NCBI RefSeq assembly: GCF_000332995.1
Contig: NZ_BANS01000014.1
Location: forward strand, 62,001-126,000
Length of the DNA stretch: 64,000 nt
Direction: 5' to 3'
Source: Gordonia amicalis NBRC 100051 = JCM 11271
GTDB lineage: Bacteria; Actinomycetota; Actinomycetes; Mycobacteriales; Mycobacteriaceae
Positions 55,048 to 64,000 of the stretch are shown one piece after another; within the stretch, counting starts at the first letter, position 1, and each line of letters begins with the position of its first letter. Both the position numbers and the translations under genes were made by a program. Under the pieces are notes generated by a model. That model was not told the DNA's origin. It searched no databases and saw nothing but the letters and a program-made list of their open reading frames with translations.

Positions 55048-55479
55048 ATGAGCGATTCGCTGACGCCCCTACTTGCCGACAACCGCAGCGCACTGGTGAC
55101 CGACCTGGTCGGTGTCATCGATGCCGAGGTGGCCGACCAGTCGGGACTGAGCGGCGCCGCTGTGAAGACCGCCTACGCGGCGGTGCAGAAGGTGAAGCCC
55201 GGCGTGGTGCGCAGCGCCACGGATCAGCTGGCCGAGGACTTCCTGACGGCACTCGCGCCGTTCTGGGATACGAAGCCGGCCGGTGTCGCCTTCGGCGATC
55301 ATCTCTCGGCCCACGGCGACCCTGCCGCCGAGGCACTGCTGGCGGTCACCGACGGCCAGGCCGATTCGGCCCGGCCTGCACTGGCGAAGGCCTACAACTC
55401 ACTGCGCGGGAAGGCCAAGAATCATGTGGTCGCGGCACTGCCGCGGGTAGGCGCTGCCATCGAGAAGCACGCCGGGTAG
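55048..55479 (+). CDS. Conserved hypothetical protein
   Basis: A 143-residue, alpha-helical soluble protein (MSDSLTPLLADNRSALVTDLVGVIDAEVADQSGLSGAAVKTAYAAVQKVKPGVVRSA ...). It resembles a mycobacterial family of unknown function, possibly DUF6918; I am not certain. ACGAGGAGA precedes the ATG; a frame opens 11 codons upstream inside the hairpin and is less likely. Confidence 0.75.
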   Translation: MSDSLTPLLADNRSALVTDLVGVIDAEVADQSGLSGAAVKTAYAAVQKVKPGVVRSATDQLAEDFLTALAPFWDTKPAGVAFGDHLSAHGDPAAEALLAVTDGQADSARPALAKAYNSLRGKAKNHVVAALPRVGAAIEKHAG

Positions 55480-55504
55480 TCACCCCGTCACGCGTCGTCG
55501 GCGG

Positions 55505-55702
55505 TCACACCGCCGACGACGCGATGACGACGAGCGTCACGATGACGCCGATGAGCGCCGCCAGCATTGACAGCACACGCCAGACGTGGAGGCGCGCAGG
55601 CGAGACATCGGTGGTGTTCGTGGAAGCGATCGGGGTCGCGCCGGTACTGGGTACTGCAGCGGCGGACGCGACGGAGTTCGACGCGATGTGGGGTGAGGCC
55701 AT
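55505..55702 (-). CDS. Small single-helix membrane protein
   Basis: A 65-residue protein with a polar Ala/Ser/Thr N-terminus and one hydrophobic helix (VLSMLAALIGVIVTLVVIASSAV) at the C-terminus. GAAAGTGG precedes the ATG. Divergent from the MFS gene. No family; could be spurious but the composition fits a membrane peptide. Confidence 0.5.
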   Translation of the reverse strand: MASPHIASNSVASAAAVPSTGATPIASTNTTDVSPARLHVWRVLSMLAALIGVIVTLVVIASSAV

Positions 55703-55894
55703 GACCTGTCACCACTTTCGATTGTCCGGGGCCAACATCGACCTTTACAGCCTCAGGTACTGCAGTGATAAATGTGTCACAAGTTACCCACGTTGCGGTG
55801 GTTCACCCCACGCGTGTCGCGATAACGAAACCGCAACACGGAAATCGGCAACCCTGCAATCCTACGAGCCAGACACTGAAATCGGGGGCGGAAC

Positions 55895-57565
55895 ATGAGA
55901 TTGCCGAACTACATCCGGATGGACGCACGCTCGGCATGGCTCGTGGCCGTCTCCTGCCTGTCGGTGAGCATGGTCGTCGCCGCCATGGCGGCGCTCAACA
56001 CCGCCCTCCCCGACATCGCCATCGACACCGGTGCCGATTCGGCCGAGATGACCTGGATCATCGACGGTTACACACTCGCCCTCGCCGCGTTGCTGTTGCC
56101 GGCCGGAGCGATCGGTGACCGTTTCGGTCGTCGCGAGGTCCTCATCGTCGGGCTGGTGTTCTTCGGGTTGGCATCACTGGCCGCAATCTGGGTCGACGGG
56201 CCGACCCAACTGATCATCACGCGCTGCCTCGCCGGTGCGGCCGCCGCCCTGATCATGCCGACGACCTTGTCGCTCATCACCTCCGGGATGCCCGACGGCC
56301 AGCGGGCCGTCGGGATCAGCATCTGGTCGGCCGTCGCCGGCGGCGGTGCGATCGCCGGCTTCCTCGTGACCGGTGTGCTCCTCGAGTTCTTCTCCTGGCA
56401 TTCGATCTTCATCACCTTCGCCGCCTCGTCCGCGGTGGCCGTTCTCCTCTGCTTCACCATCGGATCGTCGAAGGACAGCGATCCCGGACGCTTCGACATC
56501 CCCGGCAGCCTGTGCTCGGTCCTGGCGATCGCCGGCGTCGTGTTCGGCCTCCTGGAGGCCCCACACCGCGGGTGGGCCGATCCTCTCGTCCTCATCTGCC
56601 TGGTCGGCGGCATCCTCCTCGCCGCACTCTTCGTGTTCGTCGAACTGCGTTCGGCCTCACCGCTCTTCGACGTGCGCCTGCTCGGCAACCGGGCATTCGG
56701 ATCGGGCTCGCTGTCGGTGGCCGTGCAGTTCCTGGCCTCGTTCGGCATGTTCTACCTGGTCCTGCAGTTACTGCAGTTGGTGTTCGGTTACTCGCCGTTG
56801 CAGTCGGCGGTCGCGCTGATGCCGTTCGTCGCCGGCGTCGGTGTGTTCTCACTGCTGTCGAACTGGGTGGCGGTGCGACTGGATTCGCTCAAGTTCGTGA
56901 TCGCGGCCGGCGCACTGCTGTCGGGTGCCGGCCTGATTGCGCTGGGTCTGATCCCGGTAGACAACTATTGGACGCTGGCCGCGATCCTGGCGGTGATCGC
57001 GATCGGGATCGGCCTCGCCACGGCGCCCGCCACCACCGCCATCATGTCCAACACCCCGCTGGACAATCAGGGCGTCGGGTCCGCGATCAACGACACCGCC
57101 CGCGAGATCGGAGCGGCCATCGGCATCGCGATCGCCGGGTCCATGGTCGCCGCCGGATACGAGTCGCGGATCGGCCCCACGGCCGATCTCGCCCGCGAGC
57201 AGCTGACCGCGGCCGGACAACAGCAGATCGCCGCGGGTGACCCCACGGGTGGGCAGGCCACCATCGCCCAAGCCGAACAGGCCGGCACTCTCATCGAGCG
57301 ATCTCTCGCCGAGGCCACCATCGTCGTCGACAAGCTCTCCGCACAGTCCGCGGAACTCGCGCAGAAGATCGCCGACGGCAGCAAGGCCGCTTTCGACGCA
57401 CCGATGGAGCAGGCTTCACTGATCCTCGGCGGCATCATGCTCGTGAGTTCCGCAGTTCTGTTCTGGCTGACGCCACGCCGCGTCGTCGAAGGCCCCGTCA
57501 TCATCGAGCGCACCGGCGACCGCGGTCCCGATCCGGACGTCGACGACACGTTCGCCCGCGACTGA
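55895..57565 (+). CDS. DHA2-family MFS transporter (EmrB/QacA type)
   Basis: A 556-residue, 14-helix drug:proton antiporter. Seen: ALNTALPDIAIDTGADSAEMTWIIDGYTLALAALLLPAGAIGDRFGRREVLIVGL with the DRFGRR loop (motif A), the antiporter-type GxxxGPxxGG-like region in helix 5 (AVAGGGAIAGFLVTG), and a long extracytoplasmic loop before the last helix. Exports a hydrophobic compound by family; substrate unknown. Not obviously tied to the steroid genes. Confidence 0.87.
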   Translation: MRLPNYIRMDARSAWLVAVSCLSVSMVVAAMAALNTALPDIAIDTGADSAEMTWIIDGYTLALAALLLPAGAIGDRFGRREVLIVGLVFFGLASLAAIWVDGPTQLIITRCLAGAAAALIMPTTLSLITSGMPDGQRAVGISIWSAVAGGGAIAGFLVTGVLLEFFSWHSIFITFAASSAVAVLLCFTIGSSKDSDPGRFDIPGSLCSVLAIAGVVFGLLEAPHRGWADPLVLICLVGGILLAALFVFVELRSASPLFDVRLLGNRAFGSGSLSVAVQFLASFGMFYLVLQLLQLVFGYSPLQSAVALMPFVAGVGVFSLLSNWVAVRLDSLKFVIAAGALLSGAGLIALGLIPVDNYWTLAAILAVIAIGIGLATAPATTAIMSNTPLDNQGVGSAINDTAREIGAAIGIAIAGSMVAAGYESRIGPTADLAREQLTAAGQQQIAAGDPTGGQATIAQAEQAGTLIERSLAEATIVVDKLSAQSAELAQKIADGSKAAFDAPMEQASLILGGIMLVSSAVLFWLTPRRVVEGPVIIERTGDRGPDPDVDDTFARD

Positions 57566-57583
57566 TCGCGTAACCTGTCTGCG

Positions 57584-58849
57584 GTGCTCACCGTGGACAG
57601 CATCGCCGGCTGCCTCACCGGCATCGCTGCCCTCGTGGTGGTGATCATCGCAACCCTTGGCGCGCAGCGTGTCCCGGCGGTCGTGGTGGCCGCTCCGGTG
57701 GCGGCACTGCTCATCCTGCTCGGCCTGACGGACCTCAGCGCCGCGGCCGCCGAGGTCACCACCATGGCCCCGACCATCGGCTTCCTCGCCGCGATGCTGG
57801 TCGTCGCGGATGTCTGCGCCCGGGAAGGCGTCTTCACCTGGGTCGGGACGGTCCTCGCCGGATGGAGCCGATCCTCACCGCGTCGTCTGCTGCGCATCGT
57901 GTTCGTCGCCGCGGCGGTGACCACGGCCATCCTCAGCCTCGATACGACGATCGTGTTGCTGACGCCGGTCGCCGTCGCGACCGCCAGGCACATCGGTGCA
58001 CGGGTCACGCCGATCGCGTTCTCCAGCGCTCATCTGGCCAACACCGCGTCGACCCTGCTACCGGTCTCCAACCTGACGAACCTGCTGGCGTTCTCGGCCA
58101 CCGGTCTCGGCTTCCTCGGTTTCACCGGCGTGATGCTGGCCCCGTGGGTCGCGGCGATCGTCGTCGAATACCTGATCTTCCGGTGGTACTTCGCTGATGA
58201 GCTGCGAGCGTCCGCACCGGTGGAGACGGACGCCGAGCCCCAGCCGGACGCTCACCGACCGACACTGTTGCTGGTCGCGCTGGCCCTGCTGCTCGTAGCC
58301 TTCGTCATCGCCGAGCCGTTCGGTGTACCGCTCGCCGCGGTCGCCGGGGTGGGCGCCGTGTTGTTCACGCTGCCCGCGCTGTTCCGCTCCCCGGTCGCCA
58401 CGCTGCGCAACACGATCACCGCGGTGAACATCCCGTTCCTGGGGTTCGTCGCCACGCTCGGCGTCGTCATCCTCCCGGTACGCGACGGCCCGCTCGGCGA
58501 CTGGATCGGCGGACTCATCCCGTCGTCGTCGACGCTGCTCGGCATCCTGCTGGTCGCCGTACTCGCCGCTGTCCTCTCGAACCTGGTCAACAACCTCCCG
58601 GCGACGCTGCTGCTGATCCCGCTGGTGGCACACGATCCCGGCCTGGTCCTGGCGATGCTCCTCGGCGTGAACATCGGCCCGAACCTGGCCTACTTCGGAT
58701 CACTGGCCAACCTGCTGTGGCGAGAGATCATGCATCGTGACGTCGCCGCCCCGACCTCACGGGAGTACCTGCGGCTCGGAGCGATCACCGTCCCGGCGAC
58801 GCTGGGTGTCGCGGTGGTCGCGCTCTGGGGATCCCTCCAACTCACCTGA
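57584..58849 (+). CDS. ArsB/SLC13-like membrane permease
   Basis: A 421-residue, 10-12 helix membrane protein: FLAAMLVVADVCAREGVFTWVG, SLDTTIVLLTPVAVATAR and LSNLVNNLPATLLLIPLVAHDPGLVLAMLLGVNIGPNLAYFGSLANLLWREI, the last being the NLPA/GxNIGP signature of the ArsB/NhaD ion transporter superfamily. Arsenite, other anions or sodium are possible substrates. No arsenic genes are near. GTG start 18 bases after the MFS stop. Confidence 0.8.
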   Translation: MLTVDSIAGCLTGIAALVVVIIATLGAQRVPAVVVAAPVAALLILLGLTDLSAAAAEVTTMAPTIGFLAAMLVVADVCAREGVFTWVGTVLAGWSRSSPRRLLRIVFVAAAVTTAILSLDTTIVLLTPVAVATARHIGARVTPIAFSSAHLANTASTLLPVSNLTNLLAFSATGLGFLGFTGVMLAPWVAAIVVEYLIFRWYFADELRASAPVETDAEPQPDAHRPTLLLVALALLLVAFVIAEPFGVPLAAVAGVGAVLFTLPALFRSPVATLRNTITAVNIPFLGFVATLGVVILPVRDGPLGDWIGGLIPSSSTLLGILLVAVLAAVLSNLVNNLPATLLLIPLVAHDPGLVLAMLLGVNIGPNLAYFGSLANLLWREIMHRDVAAPTSREYLRLGAITVPATLGVAVVALWGSLQLT

Positions 58850-59245
58850 ACCCCCACAAACCCACCCATTTTCGGCAGAACCACCCCCCGAGCAGGGGGT
58901 GGATTTGCCGAAAAAGGGTGGGTTTGCGAGTCCGACCAAGCGGGGTGATCGTGTCGCACCGCCGGCCGCGCATGGGTTGTGGGAGTTGCGGTTTGCCTCC
59001 ACCGAGGCGGCCGAGGGCTGGGAAACCTGTGTCGCGCCACCGCGCCCAACACTCTGTCTGATCCACAGCGTGTGCCTGGCCTCGTCGACGAGAAACCAGA
59101 TTCGGCCTGCCGCCGGCACCGCCCACCCCAAACCGACCGACCGACCGACCGCTGAAAGCGAAGTGAGTCGATGACAGCATCGCTCCTGGGCCCCGGGGGA
59201 AGACGACGGCTTCGACCCCGTCCGGCCGCGGTGCCACAATGGGGC
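58850..59245. other. Non-coding gap with a large palindrome
   Basis: 396 bases without a gene. It holds the 70-base palindrome at 58857-58926 and a short CCGA tetranucleotide run near 59137-59153. The rest shows no coding sequence or RNA gene I can support. Confidence 0.6.
58857..58926. repeat. Long palindrome (32-bp arms), REP-like or terminator
   Basis: Arms 58857-58888 and 58895-58926 pair at 29 of 32 positions around the 6-base loop CGAGCA. It starts 7 bases after the permease stop, so it can act as a terminator, but the size and the outer CAAACCCACCC boxes resemble a mobile intergenic palindromic element. Only one copy is in the window. Confidence 0.75.
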
Positions 59246-60478
59246 ATGTCCGAGCTCGCCGACAACGTCCTCCCGCTCATCCGCACGCGGGCTGATCTCC
59301 ACCGACGCGGCTCGACCGCGCACGGCAAGCAGATGTCCGTCGCTGTCGACCGACTGGCGGCGGCCGCCGCCTCCGGCACCGACCCGCAGGACGTGCTGTC
59401 GGTGACGCAGAAGGCGATCGCGTCGGCAACGACGCTGATCATGCGCGCCGACGATTCGAGCGGCTACATGGGAGACGCCATCCGGGGGCTGCTGGCGCTG
59501 CATCCGCAGGTCGCCGTCGACGCGAAGCCCACGCCGTCGAAACTGGTCAAATGGATGATCGACTTCCAGTTCCACAACGAATGCGACTTCTTCACCATCG
59601 ACCCGGTCGCCTACGCGCCGGCATTGGGCAAGCGCGGGATCGCCGCCTACCGGGCCGAGCTCGAGGAAATTCGCGAGGCGCTCGGGCCGCCGGTGATCGA
59701 TCCCGAGCGACCCTGGGCGGCTGAGTTCGGGCGCTCGAGGTTCGCGCTCGCATATAACGACAGGCGACTGGCCGTACTCGATCGTGACGTCGACAAGATC
59801 ATCGACACCCACGCGCGCCGCCAACCGAACGCCGCATTCCTGCAGGACACGGCCATCGCGCTGGCCGAGATCGGCGAGATCGACCTCGCCATCGAATACG
59901 CGCGCAAAGCAAGCGATCTGGGTTCTGGATTCCAATCCCAGGCTGCCGCGGGGTACCTGTCGGAGCTGATATCCGAACACCGACCCACCGAATTGCTGTC
60001 CACCCGACTCGACACCTTCGCCCGCTGGCCCTCCTTCGCAACTGCGACAGACCTGCACGAGGCAGCCGGCGACGAGTGGCCCGACCTCGCCGACGACGTC
60101 CTCACCAAACTCGCCGACCGACCGGCCGAGCTGATCCTGTTCCTCCTGCGAACGCTCGGCAACGTGGAATGCGCTTGGCAACAAGCCCATTCATCGGAGC
60201 TTGGCGACGAGGAGGTCTGGCTGGAGCTGGTCAACGCGTACGAGACGATCGATCCGGTCGCCGCGCTCGGTCCGCTGCAACGCATCGTCGAGGAACGACT
60301 GGCGACCGCCCACCCCCGCAACTACCGCCAGGCCAGCCGGGTACTCACCCGCATGCGGCGCATCGCCGCAGGCACCACAGCTGCGAACACCGTGAGCGAA
60401 CTGATCGACCGTCTGCGCACGGAGAACCGTCACCGTCCGCGACTGCAGGCCGAGTTCGACCAGGCGGGATTAGAGTGA
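59246..60478 (+). CDS. Conserved helical protein, possibly DUF6880 family
   Basis: A 410-residue, soluble, TPR-like helical protein. A marked segment is WMIDFQFHNECDFFTIDPVAYAPALGKRGIAAYRAELEEIREALG, followed by FALAYNDRRLAVLDRDVDKIIDTHARR and helical repeats with AIEYARKASDLG. I associate this pattern with DUF6880, but this is from memory. ATG at 59246; the frame is open upstream. Convergent with fadD19; function unknown. Confidence 0.7.
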   Translation: MSELADNVLPLIRTRADLHRRGSTAHGKQMSVAVDRLAAAAASGTDPQDVLSVTQKAIASATTLIMRADDSSGYMGDAIRGLLALHPQVAVDAKPTPSKLVKWMIDFQFHNECDFFTIDPVAYAPALGKRGIAAYRAELEEIREALGPPVIDPERPWAAEFGRSRFALAYNDRRLAVLDRDVDKIIDTHARRQPNAAFLQDTAIALAEIGEIDLAIEYARKASDLGSGFQSQAAAGYLSELISEHRPTELLSTRLDTFARWPSFATATDLHEAAGDEWPDLADDVLTKLADRPAELILFLLRTLGNVECAWQQAHSSELGDEEVWLELVNAYETIDPVAALGPLQRIVEERLATAHPRNYRQASRVLTRMRRIAAGTTAANTVSELIDRLRTENRHRPRLQAEFDQAGLE

Positions 60479-60497
60479 GCTGACGTGAACAGCGGGC

Positions 60498-62129
60498 CTA
60501 GACGGGCGTGCTCTCCTTCGCCGCCTCCGCCTTGGCCCAGCGGTAGTCGGCCTTGCCGGCCGGCGTGCGCTTGACCTCGTCGACGAAGACCACGGTGCGC
60601 GGGACCTTGTAGCGGGCGAGGGTTTCCCGGCAGTGATCCTGGATCGCCTCGAGCGACGGTTCGTCGGCGCCCTCGGCGAGCGCGATCACCGCGGCGACCC
60701 GCTGGCCGTACTTCTCGTCGGGAACCGGGACCACGAGCGCGTCGGCGATCGCCGGATGCGCGTGCAGCGTGGCCTCGACCTCTTCGGCGTAGACCTTCTC
60801 GCCACCGGTGTTGATGCACTGCGAGCCGCGGCCGAGGAAGACGATCGAGCCGTCGGCCTCGACGGTTCCCATGTCCCCCAGGATCGAGATCCGGGTGCCA
60901 TCCGGCAGTGTCGGGAAAGTCTTCGCGGTCTTCTCCTCGTCCTTGTAGTAGCCGAGGGGCACGTTGCCGATGCGCGCGATGTACCCGACGTCGCCCGACC
61001 CCGGCTCGATCTTGTTGAGCCGCTCGTCGACGACCATCATGCGATCGGTCGGCGGCACCTTCAGGTTGCCGTTGTCGTCCATCAGGATCTCGCCGTCGTT
61101 GCCCGACTCCGACGCACCGAAGTTGTCGCGCAGCACCAGATCCGGCTTCACGGCGAGCATGCGGTCGCGCACGTGCTGCGACCAGATGGCGCCACCGGAG
61201 GTGATGGAGAACATCGACGACAGGTCCACGTCGTCCTTGCGCTTCTCCAGTTCTTCCACGAGCGGCATGCCCATGGCGTCGCCCACGATGAGGACGATGT
61301 TGACCTTCTCCTTCTCGACCTCGGTGACGATGGCCGCCGGGTCGAAGTCGCGCTGGATGACCAGGCGACCGCCGAGGGTGAAGAACGTGAACAGTGAGTA
61401 CGACGCCGCACCGTGCATGAGCGGGGCCGCCAGCAGGAAGGCGATGGACGGGAAATCCTTGATCGCCGTGCCGATCTCCTCGAGGTCCTTGCGGGGATCA
61501 CCGTAGGGGTTGCCACCGGAGAGCGGCTTGCGGAAGAAGTCGTCGTGCTGCCACATGACGCCCTTGGGGTAGCCCGTGGTGCCACCGGTGTAGAGCAGGT
61601 ACAGCTCTTCGCCGTTGCGCGGTTCGAAGTCCCGGTTGTCCGGCGTGGACTCCGCGTCGGCGAAGGACACGATCTCCACCGTGCGGCCGTCGGGCAGGTC
61701 CGCGGCGGCCGCGGTCAGTTCTTCGAGAACGTCACCGATCACGAACACCGTTCGGACAGTCGGGGTCTCGGCGAGCAGCGCGGCGACGCTGCGCTGATGT
61801 TCGGGGAGTTCGACGACGATCGCACGCGAATCGGAGTTGTCGAAGATGTACTGGAGTTCGGCGTTGGTGTACCGGTAGTTGATGTTGACCGGCACGGCGC
61901 GGACCTTCAGCAGACCGAGCAGACAGGTCACGTGCTCGACGCTGTTCTTGAGGAACAGGGCCACATTGTCGAAGGCGCCGATCCCGGCGCCGGCGAACAG
62001 GTGTGCCACCTGGTTGGAGAGCCGGTCGAGTTCGGCGTAGCTGATCTGGCGACCCTGGTAGCTGAGCGCGATCCGCTCGGGCACCGAATCGGCGACCGTC
62101 TCGAAGACATCGGCGAGGTTGAACTTCAT
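60498..62129 (-). CDS. fadD19: Steroid-side-chain acyl-CoA synthetase
   Basis: A 543-residue ANL-family ligase: ATP motif LYLLYTGGTTGYPKGVMW, later FGASESGNDGEI, LGDMGTVEADGSIVFLGRGSQCINTGGEKVYAEEVE and the C-terminal RTPAGKADYRWAK lysine. Length and its neighbours ltp2 and chsH1 support FadD19, which makes CoA thioesters of C26-type cholesterol side chains. Starts 53 bases after ltp2 at an ATG with GGAGAG before it. A different FadD of the same regulon is possible. Confidence 0.87.
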   Translation of the reverse strand: MKFNLADVFETVADSVPERIALSYQGRQISYAELDRLSNQVAHLFAGAGIGAFDNVALFLKNSVEHVTCLLGLLKVRAVPVNINYRYTNAELQYIFDNSDSRAIVVELPEHQRSVAALLAETPTVRTVFVIGDVLEELTAAAADLPDGRTVEIVSFADAESTPDNRDFEPRNGEELYLLYTGGTTGYPKGVMWQHDDFFRKPLSGGNPYGDPRKDLEEIGTAIKDFPSIAFLLAAPLMHGAASYSLFTFFTLGGRLVIQRDFDPAAIVTEVEKEKVNIVLIVGDAMGMPLVEELEKRKDDVDLSSMFSITSGGAIWSQHVRDRMLAVKPDLVLRDNFGASESGNDGEILMDDNGNLKVPPTDRMMVVDERLNKIEPGSGDVGYIARIGNVPLGYYKDEEKTAKTFPTLPDGTRISILGDMGTVEADGSIVFLGRGSQCINTGGEKVYAEEVEATLHAHPAIADALVVPVPDEKYGQRVAAVIALAEGADEPSLEAIQDHCRETLARYKVPRTVVFVDEVKRTPAGKADYRWAKAEAAKESTPV

Positions 62130-62182
62130 CGTGCGCTCTCCTTGTTGCGGAAGTAGTCGTGATTCGGTGCTCGGATCGGCGC

Positions 62183-63355
62183 TCATGCGGTCAGCACCAA
62201 TCCACTTGTGGGGACTCCGGTTCCGGCGGTGACGACGACCTTCTCGGCGCCGTCGACCTGATTGACCGAGGTGCCCCGGAGCTGGCGGACGGCTTCGGCG
62301 ATGCCGTTCATGCCGTGGATGTAGGCCTCGCCGAGCTGGCCGCCGTGGGTGTTGAGCGGCAGCCGGCCACCCACCTCCAGGGCCCCGGGCTCACGAACGA
62401 GGTCCTTGGCCTCACCGCGTCCGCAGAAGCCCAGCTCTTCGAGCTGGAGCAGCGTGTACGGCGTGAAGTGGTCGTAGAGGACGGCCATGTCCATGTCCTC
62501 GGGACCGAGGCCGGACTGCGACCAGAGCTGGCGTCCGACGAGACCCATCTCGGGCAACGACGCCAGCTCGTCGCGGTAGTAGCTGGTCATGATGTACTGA
62601 TCCGCCGCGGAGCCGGCGGCCGCCGCGGAGATCACGGCGGGCCGGTTCGGCAGATCCTTGGCACGCTCGGCCGACACGATCACCAGTGCGACACCGCCAT
62701 CGGACTCCTGGCAGCAGTCGAGCAGATGCAACGGCTCGGCGATGTACCGCGAGTTCTGATGATCCTCGAGAGTGATCGGCTTCTCGTAGAAGAAGGCGTC
62801 GGGATTGACCGCGGCGTGTTTGCGGTCGACGACCGCGATCCGGCCGAAATCCGCACTGGTGGCGCCGTAGTCGTGCATGTATCGCTGGGCGATCATCGCG
62901 ACGAATGCCGCCGGCGTCGACAACCCGTGCGGATAGCTGAAGGCGTTCTCGGTGCCCGAGGAGTTCTCCTGGTTGGCGACCGCCGAATTCACCTGTCCGA
63001 ACCGCAGTCCCGACCGTTCGTTGAACGCGCGGTAGGCGACGACGACGTCGGCGACTCCGGTCGCGACCGCCATCGCGGCCTGCTGGACGGTCGCGCATGC
63101 GGCGCCGCCGCCGTAATGGATTCGGGAGAAGTAGGTCAGCTCGGGGATTCCGACGGCACGGGCCACCGAGATCTCGCTGTTGGTGTCCATGGTGAACGTG
63201 ACGAGACCGTCGACGTCGGCCGGGGTGAGACCCGCGTCGGCGATCGCCGCCGACACCGCCTCGGCCGCGAGCCGCAGCTCGCTCCGGCCGGAGTCCTTGG
63301 AGAACTCGGTGGCCCCGATGCCGGCGATCGCCGCCTGTCCGGACAGCCCGCCCAT
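62183..63355 (-). CDS. ltp2: Thiolase-fold retro-aldolase Ltp2
   Basis: A 390-residue SCP-x/thiolase-like protein: YGGGAACATVQQAAMAVATGVADVVVAYRAFNERSG and VLYDHFTPYTLLQLEELGFCGRGEAKDL. Its place directly after chsH1 (TGATG overlap) and chsH2 identifies it as Ltp2, the aldolase that with ChsH2's DUF35 domain splits the 17-hydroxy side chain to propionyl-CoA and androst-4-ene-3,17-dione-type products. Matches Rv3540c in length. Confidence 0.92.
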   Translation of the reverse strand: MGGLSGQAAIAGIGATEFSKDSGRSELRLAAEAVSAAIADAGLTPADVDGLVTFTMDTNSEISVARAVGIPELTYFSRIHYGGGAACATVQQAAMAVATGVADVVVAYRAFNERSGLRFGQVNSAVANQENSSGTENAFSYPHGLSTPAAFVAMIAQRYMHDYGATSADFGRIAVVDRKHAAVNPDAFFYEKPITLEDHQNSRYIAEPLHLLDCCQESDGGVALVIVSAERAKDLPNRPAVISAAAAGSAADQYIMTSYYRDELASLPEMGLVGRQLWSQSGLGPEDMDMAVLYDHFTPYTLLQLEELGFCGRGEAKDLVREPGALEVGGRLPLNTHGGQLGEAYIHGMNGIAEAVRQLRGTSVNQVDGAEKVVVTAGTGVPTSGLVLTA

Positions 63356-63813
63356 CAGTGCCCCTCCCCTTGCGTCGTCGCGTGTTGATTCGCCGCCGAG
63401 GAGCCCTCGCCGATGGTGAGGGTCACGGTCGAGATGACGTGCTTGCCGAGCGAATTGGTTCCGGTGACGGCGACCGTCAGTAGGCCGTCGTCCGCGATCT
63501 CGGTGACCTCACCGGTGAAGGTGACCGAATCGTAGGCGTACCACGGCACACCCAGTTTCAGTGCGATCGAACGGATTCGGGCGGTGGGACCGGCCCAGTC
63601 GGTGACGAACCGTTCAACGAGGCCGGTGTCGGTCAGGATGTTGACGAAGATGTCCTTGGACCCCTTGGCCTGCGCCAGATCGCGATCGTGATGGACGTCC
63701 TGGAAGTCGCGGGTGGCGAGGGCCGTGGCGACGACGAAGGTCGGGGTCGCGTCGATGACCGACGGCGGCAACGTGGTTCCTCCGCTCACCACCGGAGTGG
63801 CAACACTGGTCAC
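63355..63813 (-). CDS. chsH1: Side-chain enoyl-CoA hydratase subunit ChsH1
   Basis: A 152-residue single hot-dog MaoC-like protein. The catalytic segment is RDFQDVHHDRDLAQAKGSKDIFVNILTDTGLVERFVTDWAGPTARI. With ChsH2 it hydrates 3-oxo-4,17-pregnadiene-20-carboxyl-CoA. GTG at 63813 overlaps the chsH2 TGA (GTGA); its stop overlaps ltp2. Matches Rv3541c but has a longer N-terminus. Confidence 0.9.
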   Translation of the reverse strand: MTSVATPVVSGGTTLPPSVIDATPTFVVATALATRDFQDVHHDRDLAQAKGSKDIFVNILTDTGLVERFVTDWAGPTARIRSIALKLGVPWYAYDSVTFTGEVTEIADDGLLTVAVTGTNSLGKHVISTVTLTIGEGSSAANQHATTQGEGH

Positions 63814-64000
63814 GCTTCTCCCCCTTCACTCGCCGGTTCCCACGCGTACAGCGTCCACGCCGGTGTTCCGGCGTCGTCTCGGGCGGGGAAGTCCAGGAAC
63901 GTCACCCGTACCGGCATCCCGATCGTGACGTCTTCCGGTGCGACGCCGCGCAGTTCACCCAGCATCCGCACCCCCTCGTCGAGTTCGACGAGAGCGACGA
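63810..64000 (-). CDS. chsH2: ChsH2 C-terminal part (DUF35 OB domain), cut by the window edge
   Basis: 63 residues up to the right edge: VALVELDEGVRMLGELRGVAPEDVTIGMPVRVTFLDFPARDDAGTPAWTLYAWEPA, the OB-fold end of a DUF35 domain. In ChsH2 a MaoC-like domain is followed by DUF35, which docks Ltp2. Assignment rests on place before chsH1 and ltp2. The rest lies beyond 64000. Confidence 0.85.
   Translation of the reverse strand, partial: VALVELDEGVRMLGELRGVAPEDVTIGMPVRVTFLDFPARDDAGTPAWTLYAWEPASEGGEA

Overview
The window is a GC-rich actinobacterial chromosome segment. The gene content (mce genes, EccA, CysNC/CysD, F420-type oxidoreductase, a KstR-style cholesterol regulon) and the matches to KstR and KstR2 operator consensus point to the order Mycobacteriales, most likely Gordonia or a close relative; the genus is an inference.

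Layout. Positions 1-7.6 kb are core and miscellaneous genes: a cut-off membrane protein, a GDPD-like protein, DUF2752 and dispanin-like membrane proteins, purL, an isolated eccA-type AAA+ ATPase, a lipoprotein and a small membrane protein. Positions 7.6-17.3 kb are one minus-strand block: a promoter with two palindromes, a PEP-utilizing (phospho-His swivel) enzyme, five mce genes plus an mce-associated protein, a TetR regulator and a broken P450. No yrbE permease or mceA is present. Nearly the same palindrome occurs before the PEP enzyme and before the P450. Positions 17.5-22.2 kb hold sulfate activation (cysQ, cysNC, cysD) with a divergent IclR regulator and a perfect palindrome between them. 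Positions 22.3-26.4 kb hold a frameshifted MarR gene, an FprB-type ferredoxin/ferredoxin reductase, a Gfo/Idh/MocA oxidoreductase and a secreted protein. Positions 26.4-30.6 kb hold an enoyl-CoA hydratase and three acyl-CoA dehydrogenases behind a KstR2-type site, followed by a TMEM175-like protein.

Positions 31.4-39.1 kb and 44.1-64 kb are sterol catabolism: a sulfotransferase/SDR/DUF1214 set (like Rv3529c-Rv3531c), hsaB-hsaC-hsaA, kshA with an Rv3527-like protein, then a SnoaL/LLM/SDR set, hsaF-hsaG-hsaE, an echA-fadE-fadE set, kstD, a MaoC hydratase, and finally fadD19-ltp2-chsH1-chsH2 (cut by the right edge). Together they cover ring opening (KstD, KshA), A/B-ring cleavage (HsaA, HsaB, HsaC), the lower meta-cleavage steps (HsaE, HsaF, HsaG) and side-chain steps (FadD19, acyl-CoA dehydrogenases, ChsH1/H2, Ltp2). 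HsaD is not in the window. Between the two catabolic parts (39-44 kb) lie an NlpC/P60 protein, a 43-bp tandem repeat, a VOC protein and a TDT transporter with a divergent LysR gene.

Five genes (P450, two mce genes, MarR, LysR) each look as if one base has been lost, and one SDR gene has a premature TAG. Three of the five single-base lesions lie in GCGC-rich runs, so sequence error and real decay must both be considered.
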